From assembly GCA_003184365.1 (NCBI GenBank), contig NKYR01000062.1:116692-180691 (forward strand): DNA of 64,000 nt, given 5' to 3'. Each line of letters starts with the position of its first letter. The stretch's first letter is position 1. The notes under the pieces are model-generated. The model did no database searches, was not told the origin of the DNA, and saw only the letters and a list, made by a program, of their open reading frames with translations. Positions 24,233 through 35,212 of this stretch are shown in pieces. The position numbers and the translations under genes were made by a program. The stretch is from Evernia prunastri. Taxonomy: Eukaryota; Ascomycota; Lecanoromycetes; Lecanorales; Parmeliaceae.

Positions 24233-26051
24233 TTATATAAACGACATTTTCTCGATAGAATCCTGCACCGGGAGAACGCCATCTTTCTGCATTGTTAGAG
24301 CCTGCTTTTCAGCTGCTCCCCACACTCTCAGAATGTTCAGTCCGACCACCTTGGCAGCGTCCGCGTCCGAGACGCCCATCTCCAAAAGCTCGGCCACTAG
24401 GTCAGGGTACTTGCTGACATCTTCCAACCCCTTAGGAGCCTCGGGGATGCCATCAAAGTCGCTTCCCAAGCCAACGTGGTCATAGCCGATCAGATCTCCG
24501 ATGTACGTGACGTGTCTTGCGACTTGGCGAACGGTAGAATTTGGAGGATAGAAGTCCGGTATGCCAGTCTCCGATCCTGACGGTAGACAGGATATGAAGT
24601 CGGGTGAAAAATTGACCATTACGATAGAATTCGTTTTCTTGACTAGTTGCAGCACGTCGTCTTGCACGTTACGAGGGTGTGGGCACAGGCCATACGCCGA
24701 ACTGTGGGAAAAGATAACGGGAGCGATGCTGCCATTGCCCTTCTCCGGACGACCTCCCAGCACATCCAGCATTGTGTCCTTACTGACGTGTGAGAGGTCG
24801 ACTAGCATTCCTAGTCTATTCATTTCATTGATCATGACCTGGCCGGCTTCGCTCAGACCACCCCAGTAAGCGTGACTAGCAACAGTCTGCCCTGAGGAGT
24901 CCCTAACGAGTGCAGCATCTGCAAATATGTTATGGCAATTCCAAGTGAGTGTGGCGTATTTGACGCCTAGCGAATGATAAAGTCTAAGATTTGAAAACGA
25001 GTTGCCAATTTGGTGCAGTCCTTCTATGCCGAGGGGCGAGATGAGCCGGTGGCGGTCTTTGAAAGCAGCTAGAGCACTGCTGCTATCGATGTCCGATGTG
25101 GAGAAAACGTTAGGATAAGCTGCCGTCAAGCGTCGAAGAAGATCCAGCTGGGAAAGTGTTGTGGATACAGCTGAAATTTACTATAAGCTTTGTCCTTGCC
25201 GGTGAAAAGTGAATTAGGGCATGCAAAAGCGCGCCCACACGACATTGTAGAAAATAGTAACTAGACGTAGCACATTGATGACCGACCTTCAGCATAATTT
25301 CCATCGGAGAAGTCCGTGCCATTTTCGGGACACAGTACAAACTAAATGGTCTCAGATTCAGCAGGTCTACTTTGGGACGCAGGTTGGGTCGTGGAAGAGG
25401 TTGCAAATGTCGTACTCCTGCAGCGCGTCTCGCAGCCCAGAATGAAAGACGGATCAGGAGAGAATGGCTCGGAAAAGATGACTCACGGCTGACCAGAAGG
25501 CTCCTCCAGCCCTGCCGTCTTTTAGACGCGGAAGGTCGACGTGGGCTGGCATTCCACCGTTCTCCCACTTGTCCTTAAATTTTTTGCCATAAATGTTATT
25601 CTGGAAAGCGAAACGTATCAATATAGCAAGGTCATTATGCCCATCTGATCCTGCCGTTAGGGCTCGTGCCAACACGATACAAAAGAGAGAAAGCTGGACG
25701 ACCTATTAGAGGAGTTTCTGCTAGGATTTTATCAACCCTGGCCTTGACTGTTAACGCCTTATGTTCGGGAGTCTTGTTCCATGGAGGATCAAAGGCACGG
25801 GGTATGAGCAAAGAAACAAACATCGCGAGACCGACGACTACGACGAAGATGCCAAAGAAAATGCTGAGCGGAGACATGGTGTCATTTCTCGGATGCGCTT
25901 TTTGCTCGCTCTTGTCCTGAATGTCTTCTGGGTCGTCGACGACTTCATGTTGTATCTGATCCTGCGACTCGGAAGGTCTAGAAAAACCGTAGCCTGAAAT
26001 TTCAGGGGCTGTGTTCCCACGGGGTAGAAGAGGATCTGTCTCTGAAGGCAT
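24233..26051 (-). CDS. Membrane-anchored dipeptidase, peptidase family M19
   Basis: Exons on the minus strand are 26051-25703, 25644-25487, 25341-25287 and 25170-24233, encoding 499 residues. The start is the ATG at 26051; the open frame upstream begins only with GTG. The N-terminal ~75 residues are polar, followed by one hydrophobic segment (PLSIFFGIFVVVVGLAMFVS), which suggests a type II membrane protein with an outward catalytic domain. Zinc ligands of the renal-dipeptidase fold are visible: the HxD of DGHNDLAILIR, Glu in GIEGLHQIG, His in LVDLSHVS and IFSHSSAY, and Asp in GLGSDFDG. The family hydrolyses dipeptides with broad specificity. Exon 3 is 55 nt. Intron 1 has two acceptors 6 bp apart; the second restores the family sequence PLIDGHND. 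The gene is divergent from the CCX exchanger. Confidence 0.92.
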
Positions 26052-26354
26052 CTTCAATATACTCGCGATGATGTTGTCGATCACGAATTAATGGAAGATA
26101 CTCTACTGCAGTTAAGGTATTTTGTATTTTGGTGAATGTCACGTCACAGGAGACAGGGTAAACCCGGCGATGATGGCGACTACTCTAGCGGAGATCATCC
26201 CGCCACCGCCAGACAAACAGGAATCAAGTTGTAGAACCTCGACTATTATCTTACCTTTGATTTCGTGCTCGCTTGCACCGCCCGTTTTGCTCAATGGTAA
26301 TTGTTTCACTCGACATACCTTTTCATCCAAGGAGCATTCCATGATGCATTTATT
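26052..26354. promoter_or_regulatory. Divergent promoter between dipeptidase and CCX exchanger
   Basis: About 300 bp between opposing starts. A possible leader intron (GTAATT near 26297 to TTACAG near 26366) could move the exchanger start from 26355 to the ATG at 26367. Confidence 0.5.
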
Positions 26355-29300
26355 ATGTCATTACAGATGCCCGCACCACCAATGCCTGTGCACAAGGAAT
26401 CGCGTACTCGCCCGAGGCAGAAGTACTCCGCTGCCAGAGCTTTCTACCTTACCATTCTCGTGATATCAGCCATTACCATATTGAGCTTATTCAAGGAGGG
26501 AAGAATTCAACATGACTTCAGAAGCGCAAATCATGCGCTCTCCAGACCAACCTATCTCACCGTCCGGGACCGGCTCGTCCATAGGAGCAGTGGAGAGCTT
26601 GTGCCGAGGGATCAGGCAGTAAGTTGGAGTTCCTTTGAAGTAAACCCTCGCAACTATTTCCTAAAGCTCACATATACTTCACTTAGTGCCGACTCGTCAA
26701 CACCGTTAAAGACCAATGCGCTTTCGTCCGCGCCAACTGCCCAGATGAGGAAGCAGGTCTCTTCTCCTACCTACAATTATACTACTGCAGGCTGCACAAG
26801 GCTCAACCGCTCGCCTTTGTTATCTTGATACTATGGCTCGGCCTGCTCTTCAGTACGATTGGCATTGCTGCAAGCGATTTCTTTTGTATTAATCTTAGCA
26901 CGATTGCCAGCATCTTGGGAATGAGCGAAAGCATGGCAGGCGTTACGTTCTTGGCATTTGGAAACGGCAGTCCGGACGTCTTTTCAACCTTTGCTGCAAT
27001 GAAGACGAATAGTGGAAGCCTGGCTGTTGGTGAGCTCATTGGCGCTGCTGGCTTCATCACTGCTGTAGTGGCTGGGTCAATGGCCTTGGTGAGACCTTTC
27101 AAGGTTGCAAGAAAGAGCTTTATTAGAGATGTGGGCTTCTTCATCGTTGCGGCAAGCTTTAGCATGGTCTTCTTAGCAGACGGCCACCTACATCTATGGG
27201 AATGCGCCGTCATGGTCGCATTCTATGTGTTCTATGTGGCTACAGTGGTTTTCTGGCATTGGTATCTGCGCCGGCGATCTCGTCGGAGGTTACTCGAAGA
27301 TGCGGCGAGGGGCAATTACCACACACCTGGAGTAGATGGAATGGAGGACGAGCCATACCATGATGAAGACGACGAGGATGCTGCAGCAAGAGGCAGTCGA
27401 GGTCCCACAAGAACTGTCTCGGCCAATGATTTTGCTAATCTGGAGAGAGGTGGGAGTCCAATGCTTAGGCCAATGGATGAAGAAGCGGATGCAGATGATC
27501 AGACTCGAGATCGTTACCTAGCCGAGATCAGCAGTAACATGAGAGTCAGCCGACGGAAGCCTGGTGAGCGTAGGAACACCGTCAACCCAATTAGGCCAAG
27601 TCTGGTCGGCGCACTTGAGTTCAGGGCTGTATTATCGTCTCTTCAGAAATCAAGGAATATTCAGACCATTCCTATCAACCTCCGCCGGTACTCAGATGAT
27701 CCAGCATATACTGCAGCGCAACAGCAGGACAATGCTTCATCGGTTTCCAATCCAGACTTCAACTATGAAGATGTGGACGCTCATGACGTGGCTTCCAATG
27801 CTTCCTTACGGCTTGGTGCAGAAGGGGAACGAACTGTTCCAAATCGCATTCGCGCTGTTTCTGCGAATGATGCTCTGGGTCTTCGATTCGACCCCAAATC
27901 CTTGCAAAGTGCACGGGTGCCAGATATAGACCTCCTAGCTGCAACTCCACCAGGGACGGGAGGGCTGCAGCCGGTGAAGGAAGCTGCAGGTAATCGCCAG
28001 GGAGGAAGGTCTCCAAGTCCTCCGGCGCCAAATCTTTCTTTATCGCCTGCGGCCGACGACTTCGGATATCTCTCTACGAGTCCTGCGTCTATGTCTCCCT
28101 TGCAACACGGTCGGTCCGGCGAGCTTCTAGCTCCGCCCGAGGACAACCTTCTTGGACCACGGAACTACCCTCAGTCTCGAGTCGATATGCAGCAGGATAA
28201 TGTCCGTTTGCTCGAAGATTCCCCAACGCTAGTCGGAAAACCAATAGTACCCCGAATACAGATACCGCAGTCTCCAGGATCACAGTCGTCAAGAGGTTCA
28301 AGCCCACGCTCACCGTTCCCAGCTTACCATAACGACCCGAATTTTGTAGCTTCATCACGCGCACCGAGCATACGACTACCCCCGTCTAGTATCGGGTCCG
28401 AGTCCACCTTTCATCAAACCCTTTTTCAAGAACCTGAAGAGAAGCCGATGCATTGGTGGCCCTATAAAGTTCTTCCATCGCCGCAGATCCTGGTATCTAC
28501 GCTTTTTCCAACGCTCTACTCGTGGAAAGATAAAAATCTTTGGGAGAAGCTTTTGGGTATCGTAGCCGCACCAAGCGTCTTTCTCCTTGCGATTACCTTG
28601 CCTATCGTTGAAGTCGATAAGGATGACGATGAAGATCTTCCAGATATCGTCGATCCGGATCCAGGTCTGCTTTCGCCCCACCGGTCTCGATCCCGTTCAG
28701 CCTCAACCGCTATGGCAGCACTCCCTCCCGACAGTCCTTCGACAGAGTCCGCTAGCAATGGCGAGGGACTGGAACCGCCAAGTGCCAAGAAGTATGGAAA
28801 CCAGGGGACCAGATCCCCGTCCATTAACATCGTGGAGCCCGAGGACAACACGAATATAGAGTCTCCCCCTAAGGAGCCCAGGCCTCTCCACCCACCGAGG
28901 CGCCAGTCCAACGGTGTCACAAACTCACAAAGTCCAACCCAGCCACCTTCATCCCCGAAAGAGTGGAACCGTTGGCTCGTAGCAACCCAAATCTTCACGG
29001 GTCCCTTTTTTATCGTCGTCTTGCTTTGGGCAAACACGGACCCCAGCCTCTCGCCCCGCAACCTCCTCTTACCCTGTCTTTACGCCCTTATCGCCTCCCT
29101 TATCACCTTTGCGATTCTGGTCCTTATCACCACACCATCTCATGCTCCCAAATATCGTTACCTACTCTGCTTCTTTGGTTTCATCATCTCTATTGCCTGG
29201 ATATCTACCATTGCCAACGAAGTCGTCGGCGTCCTCAAAGCCTTCGGAGTCATATTAGGTATCAGCGACGCTATCCTAGGACTCACCATCTTCGCGGTCG

Positions 29301-29695
29301 GGAATTCCTTGGGTGATCTCGTCGCTGACATTACCGTGGCAAGGTTAGGCTACCCTGTCATGGCACTAAGCGCCTGCTTTGGTGGTCCCATGCTGAATAT
29401 CCTCCTCGGTATCGGCCTCAGCGGACTGTACTTGACGATCCAGAGAGGTGAAAGAAGACACGAGAAGCATCCAGGGCGACCGCTAAGATACAAGCCGTAT
29501 CAGATTGAAGTAGGAGGAACTTTGCTCATCAGTGGAATTACGCTTCTGGTTACGCTGGCTGGGCTGCTAGTCTTCGTGCCCTTGAGGGGCTGGTGGATGG
29601 ATCGGAGAGTAGGTTGGGGGCTTGTTGCTCTATGGTGTGCCAGTACAATCGGTAATGTGGCAGTAGAGATAGTGGGCTGGGGCAAGGAATCGTGA
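26355..29695 (+). CDS. Cation/calcium exchanger, CCX (NCLX-like) group
   Basis: Exons are 26355-26618 and 26687-29695, encoding 1090 residues; the intron is 68 bp. The N-terminus has a membrane segment (AFYLTILVISAITILSLF) and a Cys-containing loop (CAFVRANC). There are two Na/Ca-exchanger halves. The first alpha repeat carries GNGSPD (180-185) and the second GNSLGD (960-965), the cation-binding motifs of the CCX branch. Between them lies a very long, Ser/Pro/acidic hydrophilic loop of about 480 residues, presumably cytosolic and regulatory. The C-terminal half shows several hydrophobic helices (IFTGPFFIVVLLWANTD, LLCFFGFIISIAWISTIAN). Relatives exchange Ca2+ or other cations for Na+, K+ or H+ at vacuolar, ER or mitochondrial membranes; the location here is unknown. 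The start could be 26367. Confidence 0.9.
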
Positions 29696-30087
29696 GAAAG
29701 AATGCCGACCCCGGAGTGGAAAGCAATGCATTAGACGGCGTTATATATCCCGGGGGTTCTTGTCTTCTTCAAATCTTGGGTAACAGCGCATTGGGTTCCC
29801 TGCATCGTACTACTTTGCTGAACTTGAAAACACACTGCAGGCATTCAACTCATCCAACAAAGCAATTCTTGCATAGATGTGTGACAGAGCTAGTTCTACA
29901 GGTGTTGTCTGCACCATTTTTGTCAATCGTTTCGTATTACTGTACATTTGCCCAGTTATAAACGAGTTCAGGGTATCTTTCATGTGTTCCCCCCCGCGCC
30001 AGAAGAAAAAATCATTGCACATAAAACGCCTTTTTCTCCTCCTGTCTTTGACAAAGAAGCACCTCCTCTGCAGGAGTTAGAACCCTT
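29696..30087. other. Intergenic region between convergent CCX and CDF genes
   Basis: The ~390 bp of 3' flanks contain no recognised feature. Confidence 0.6.
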
Positions 30088-31773
30088 TTACTCGGCTTGC
30101 TGCTGCATATGGCTAGGTAGGTTGTAACCTGCGTAGTCCAAATGTACAAACGCCCGATCCACACTCGGAACACTCTCCAATACGTATTGCAAACTCTCCC
30201 CCAAATCATGGCTGTCTCTCAGCGTCATACCCTCGTCCAAAACCACGTCGACCTCCACGTTCAATTTGTCACCCGCGTGATAAGCTTGCAAGCCTTGTAT
30301 TGACTGGATCGTTTTGGCAAACCGCATGGTGAGGTAAAGTAGAATGTTCCGGTCGGCAGCAGGGGCGGCGGCGCCCGTGAGGTGCTTGATATGAGTGCTG
30401 GACGTCCTAGACCAGTTCACTATTACATACAGAGAGAGTAACAGACCGCCGAGGGCGTCGAGCCACCAGAGGGAAGCGTAGTAGCCTACTAACGGGAAGA
30501 TGATGGAGAATATGTTGAACACGACATCCGTCATTGCATCTTGGGCCAATGCTTGAACGCTTGAATTCTTGATGAGCCGGCACCAGAACCAGCACCCTAG
30601 TTTGATGAACACTGTCGAAGCCATGATTATGATCGCTGGGAGTCCAAGCTTGATGATGGAATAATCAGGGGATGTGAGCCGCTCAAAGCATTCCAGGAAG
30701 ACCTGAAAGAAGGACGTTATCATGATGACGCTGAAGACAAGGACGCCGAGAGGTTCGAGACGCCGGCGACCAACAGGATAACTGTATTGGTCTTGGCGGG
30801 AGATGAGCTTGGTAGTGGTCCATACAATTGCTGTAGAAAGGAAGTCGAGAGCTGCGTCGACTAAGGAAGCAAGCACAGAAAGCGAGGAAGTGAGGGCTAT
30901 TACAGCGATCTTTCCAGCGAGAAGAATTGCGTTGGCTGCTAGATTTACGTAAATGGCAATGGTCACGACTCTGCTTCCGCTCTCCTGATCGTCGTCATCG
31001 TCGGAGTCCTGCATTTCATAGGCCTTGGGCCCGTCTTGCGCGTCGTCACCAAGGAGCGGTGTGTCTTCGTTTGGGAGCTTGTACAGTGCTTTTGGAGTCC
31101 GCTTGACTTTAACCTGGCTGCCGTGGCCGTTCGCCGTGGCATTGATGTCAGTAGACGGATGTGGGTCGTCCAATGAGGAATTTGGCTCTTCGGATATCGT
31201 CTTGGGGATGCGCAAGTCTGGGTTGGACGGATGGTTGTACTCTTGGATGAGATTGTGTGGAAGTGACGAATCAAGAAGGCGGTCGATATAGAGATAGGAG
31301 GATATGAGGTGGTTGTTACGTCGGTAATATTCCCGGATAGGCTTCTTCATCTTCTTCAATTCCTCGTCGCTCTTGTAGTATTGTTCCCACTGATATCGTG
31401 GGTTGTTGTTCCCGATCAAACGCATGCTTCTCATCTGAGGGGTCATCAAGACCTCGTCGCCGTCGCTCACGCCACTCATCCTCCTGTCCATCTTTGACAG
31501 TCTGCTTTTCGCGGGTGAAGATCCATCGTGCCCTCCATCAGCGTCTCTTTCAATATCGCTCTCGTCATCCTCATTCGTCTCGGGAGTTGCAGACCTTAGT
31601 TGAGGTGTCCGAGACCAAAGGTCTTTGACGTTGGCCGCAGATCTGCTCTGCAGTAGCGATGGAAGTTTCTGACCGCGTGTGGAGAATGCGTTGCTTGTGT
31701 CGGAGAGAGGAAGAAAGCCGCGAAGAGATCCAATACGGTAAGAATTCGGACGAGGAGAAGTATCGTCAGTCAT
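30088..31773 (-). CDS. Cation diffusion facilitator, manganese type
   Basis: Single exon, 561 residues, ATG at 31773. The first ~265 residues are hydrophilic and disordered, ending in an acidic run (DSDDDDDQES). The CDF membrane domain begins at about 268 with TM helices (VVTIAIYVNLAANAILLAGK). The metal site in TM2 is Asp306-x3-Asp310 (DAALD) and in TM5 Asp412-x3-Asp416 (DAMTD). The DxxxD/DxxxD pattern marks the Mn branch, whereas Zn transporters have HxxxD. A conserved basic/Pro motif (YSYPVGRRRLEPLG) follows TM2. The C-terminal cytosolic domain (LNVEVDVVLDEGMTLRDSHD) is the dimerisation fold. These proteins move Mn2+ out of the cytosol into the Golgi or vacuole using a proton gradient. It is convergent with the CCX exchanger, but co-function is only a guess. 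Confidence 0.93.
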   Translation of the reverse strand: MTDDTSPRPNSYRIGSLRGFLPLSDTSNAFSTRGQKLPSLLQSRSAANVKDLWSRTPQLRSATPETNEDDESDIERDADGGHDGSSPAKSRLSKMDRRMSGVSDGDEVLMTPQMRSMRLIGNNNPRYQWEQYYKSDEELKKMKKPIREYYRRNNHLISSYLYIDRLLDSSLPHNLIQEYNHPSNPDLRIPKTISEEPNSSLDDPHPSTDINATANGHGSQVKVKRTPKALYKLPNEDTPLLGDDAQDGPKAYEMQDSDDDDDQESGSRVVTIAIYVNLAANAILLAGKIAVIALTSSLSVLASLVDAALDFLSTAIVWTTTKLISRQDQYSYPVGRRRLEPLGVLVFSVIMITSFFQVFLECFERLTSPDYSIIKLGLPAIIIMASTVFIKLGCWFWCRLIKNSSVQALAQDAMTDVVFNIFSIIFPLVGYYASLWWLDALGGLLLSLYVIVNWSRTSSTHIKHLTGAAAPAADRNILLYLTMRFAKTIQSIQGLQAYHAGDKLNVEVDVVLDEGMTLRDSHDLGESLQYVLESVPSVDRAFVHLDYAGYNLPSHMQQQAE

Positions 31774-32342
31774 TGTGTCCCAGGATGGGAAGGAGACAGA
31801 AGCCGTGTGGGTTATGGAGCAACTTCTGCTTGTAATGTCTGCTGTTCAACACACATTTTTCTGTCTCGAGCAAGATCAATTGTTTGCATGACTTGTAATA
31901 TGGTGCAAGATTGGCATTTCGCGGGGACCATAAGCTATCCGAGATTGGCCACAGCCAGCAAAAGCAATTATATTTGTTTGATAAGTCAGCGTAGCAGAAT
32001 GAAGCTAACATCTAAAGATTCATGGTCTATGTACGCCTGTTCGACACAATTGTAGGCCTTGACGATGAAAAAGATCCGAGAGTCGCGTCCGATACCGCTT
32101 TTACCCAATTTTGATCCTAACATCCTAAGGTAATTGAAGGATTCTCCCCAATAGTGTCAATGCAAGGAAGGCTATGACAACCCCCAAGCATTCGATATGC
32201 TCCCCAACCTCGACGACATTCATTCCCCTCCCCCGCTTACGGCGTGTCGAACCTCTCCCTCTGCTGATCGGTTAGGGGTGTGGGATACTTGTCCTCTCAT
32301 CCATTCATATATATTTGAAAAGAGTATTCCAGGCGTTTCCTC
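31774..32342. other. Intergenic region: CDF promoter and CHK2 3' flank
   Basis: The 570 bp contain no recognised element. Confidence 0.6.
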
Positions 32343-34607
32343 TCATTTGGGCACCTCGTCACGCTCATAACGGCTGCCTTTGTCATTCTCAAAAAGCTGC
32401 TGATCCCCCTTCCCACCCATCTCCATGAAAACTTCCGCTTGCTGATGCGCCGCTGGGGGTTCCTCCTGCTTCTGCCCTCTATGACCATTCTGAATCGCAG
32501 CGACAGGATTGTGGACTCTTTTCCCATCAGGATTCTTTTCAAACACCTTGACTGGAGCTTTTGTATCCTCCCATTCCACTACCTTGCTGACTTTTACATC
32601 GTTGAGATCACTAAGTAAAGTCCGCTCCCGCGCGTACTTACGTTTGGAGAAGTCAAGCTGGTCCATAGCGCCTGTTAGACCGTCGGTGCTGTCGGCGGGA
32701 TTGATCGTTCTTTGTGTTGTCCACGGATGTTCAAGGCATTCGTCTATTGTGATGCGTTGGTCCACGTCGACCGTGAGCATGCGATCAATAAGGTCAAGCG
32801 CTGGATCCTCAACAGAGTCCCAGTATGGAGAAGGATAGTCGAAGCGGCCCATTTTGATCTGCTGTGAGAGAGTATACGGGTGTTCTTCCGACCAGAGCTC
32901 GTCTGAAAATGGTGGGAAACCACACAGGCAGATGTACAGTACCACCCCTAATGACCATATATCGACTGCTCTAGAGTATTTGCGATGCTTTGAGTTCTCC
33001 AGTATCTCAGGTGCAACGTAGCTGGGCGTGCCACATCTACGACAAGCATGAATCTTCTTTGCCGGATTTAATGGATTGGGAAGAGACTCACAGTGTTGTA
33101 GTGAACGACTCTTCGCCGATAATCTTAGCTAAACCGAAGTCGGCAAGCTTCACTGACAGCTCCTTGTCAGCTAACAATATATTCTCGGGCTTGATATCTC
33201 GGTGCACAATGTTGCGTTCATGCTTGGGGAGGTCAGCATCACCACCCAGGTAGAGGGGAGATCAACATACGAGGTATTTGACACCTTGAAACAACTGTAT
33301 GAAGACCCTTCGAGTCTCTTCTTCTGTCAACTTTTGCTTCATAACGATGCAGTTGAACAATTCTCCTTCGGGCGCAAGCTCAAGTACCAGGTAAACGCCG
33401 TCTTCCTCGTCGAAAGTATCCTTTAAACATAGCATATTTGGATGGCTGACAGACTTCAATACGCCTATTTCTTGCTGCAACCCATCGGTCTGCGATCTCC
33501 CACTGTCCCCGTGTCTCTTTTCGAACCTTTTCACTGCATACTGCATGCCTGTAACCCGCTCAACGCACAGGTACACGGTAGCGAAATGCCCTTTGCCCAA
33601 CTGCTGCAATATCCTATACTGCTGGCGAAATGCACTAGCATCTCTGTTACGCGGGTAATAGAACAAGCATCTTGCCTGATCCAGGATAGAGATCTCGTCC
33701 CCGTCCTCGAGCTGGCGGCGCTTATTCCTTCCAACGATGGCCTCATTCACAAAGGTTCCGTTGCTCGAGAGGTCTTCAATGAATGCCACACCCTTGCCTT
33801 TTTTGGTCTCATTGAAGACAATGCAATGGCGATTCGAGATTGTCGGAAGGTCCAGCTTGCGATCTAATGCCCCTTAGTCCTCGACATCCTCGACACTGCT
33901 CTGCGACTTGTGCATACCGCATTCTATATGCCTCCCAATGAGATAACCACCCGCCGGAAACCCTTTCAAGAGTTTCTCATCCTCGTAATGTTTTTCCTCA
34001 TCAACGTAATTGTTTCTTTCTGTTTGCGCCTTGCCGCGCTTTTTGGTACCTTTGCCGAAGTCTGAACTCGGGTATGGTGCTGGACATGCTGTCCTTACTT
34101 TTAGGACCAAGACATCGCCAAAGGTAAGGTCCACAGGTATCAAATAACCCCAGACGCCTTCTGCTTCTTCATCCTCTACTTCATGCGAGCGCGCCTTGGG
34201 AGTATCGAGAAGTTGGGAGAACGCTTGGGTATCGGTTGGGGGCGAGGATAATCCTTGCGTGTAGTGAACAGAAGATGAAATGGGAGGAGTTCGATGCCGA
34301 ATCTGACTGGGTCGACCTTCTGGTGGTGATGCTGTGAGCTCCTTGTAGTCCTCTGATTTTGTGCTTTCTTGATGCGTCAAGGGCGATGGGAGGTAGGATT
34401 TCTTTTTATCTTTGAGAGGGGTTGTCTGGGTCTGCGAGGATATACGCTCAGAGCGGCGCGGCTTCTTTATATCGTGCTCTTCGGCAGTGGAATTCTTCAT
34501 GGCGACCAATGATAAGCTAATGTTTGGATAAGCAGGGCGGTGCCACTTACTCTGCCACGCTTCAAAGAGCTTTTTTCCGTGGGTTTTGGAACCATTGTAG
34601 CTACCAT
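32343..34607 (-). CDS. FHA-domain checkpoint kinase (CHK2 / PRD-4 / Rad53 family)
   Basis: Exons on the minus strand are 34607-34551, 34494-33918, 33863-33271, 33222-33092 and 33036-32343, encoding 683 residues, similar to Neurospora PRD-4. The N-terminus holds several SQ/TQ sites (SSQTQTTP, YTQG, DTQAFSQL), the usual target of ATM/ATR-type kinases. The FHA domain has GRH (about 206), SNRH (221-224) and SNGTFVN (245-251), binding phosphothreonine. The kinase domain starts at about 294 with GKGHFATV (301-308), catalytic Lys 323, HRDIKP (416-421), DFG (437-439) and CGTPSYVAPEI. It acts in the nucleus in the DNA-damage checkpoint and, in Neurospora, in clock resetting. The first exon is the least certain part. 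If it is wrong, translation would start at the ATG at 34500. Confidence 0.9.
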
Positions 34608-35212
34608 ATGCCAATTGAGAGCACTTGAGAGCGCTTTGGTGATGTCAACGGGAAGACGGACGCGACGGAAGAGAAAATAATTAGAGTAGGTCAGGTAAGT
34701 GGTTAGTTAGTTACTGTAACTCGTAACATTGATTTTAAATGACCGAAGACAGAAGACTGCGTTCTAGACTTGGTAGTCTCGTACGCGTAAATGTAAACGT
34801 AAATGTAAAAATGTAAATGGAGCGATAATCCTGCATCTGATCTCAATGCTTTTATAGAGTCAAGTTACTTTACACTTGCGTGTCTATGCGGTTGAATATA
34901 CGGTATCATCATTGGTGGAAGTTTAGGAGAGTCGAATATCCCCTCAATTGTTCTTGTCAAAACGTGGAGATGTCTAGGTCAGACAGAATAGAGTACTATA
35001 GAGTACCTTACCTTACCTTCGAGTAACAATCCGAATTGACGTTATCTATCCACTTGTACAAATGCTATGCATCCGGGCTGGCAGAAGAATGCTCTACTTT
35101 CAAAGTATTCTGGGCATGTTGTAGAACTACGCACTGGCCATCACTCCCAAACAAAACATCGACGAATGTTTATTTATATACAGATGATTCAACATCGGCC
35201 AGCTCATTACTT
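34608..35212. promoter_or_regulatory. CHK2 promoter region and CYP51 3' flank
   Basis: The 605 bp contain short TACCT runs (about 34999-35017) and an imperfect AAATGTAAA run (about 34786-34818). No gene was found. Confidence 0.5.

Noticed and set aside
28516..29061. 181-residue frame antisense to the CCX exchanger
   Set aside because: A shadow of the coding strand. The sense frame has clear exchanger motifs.
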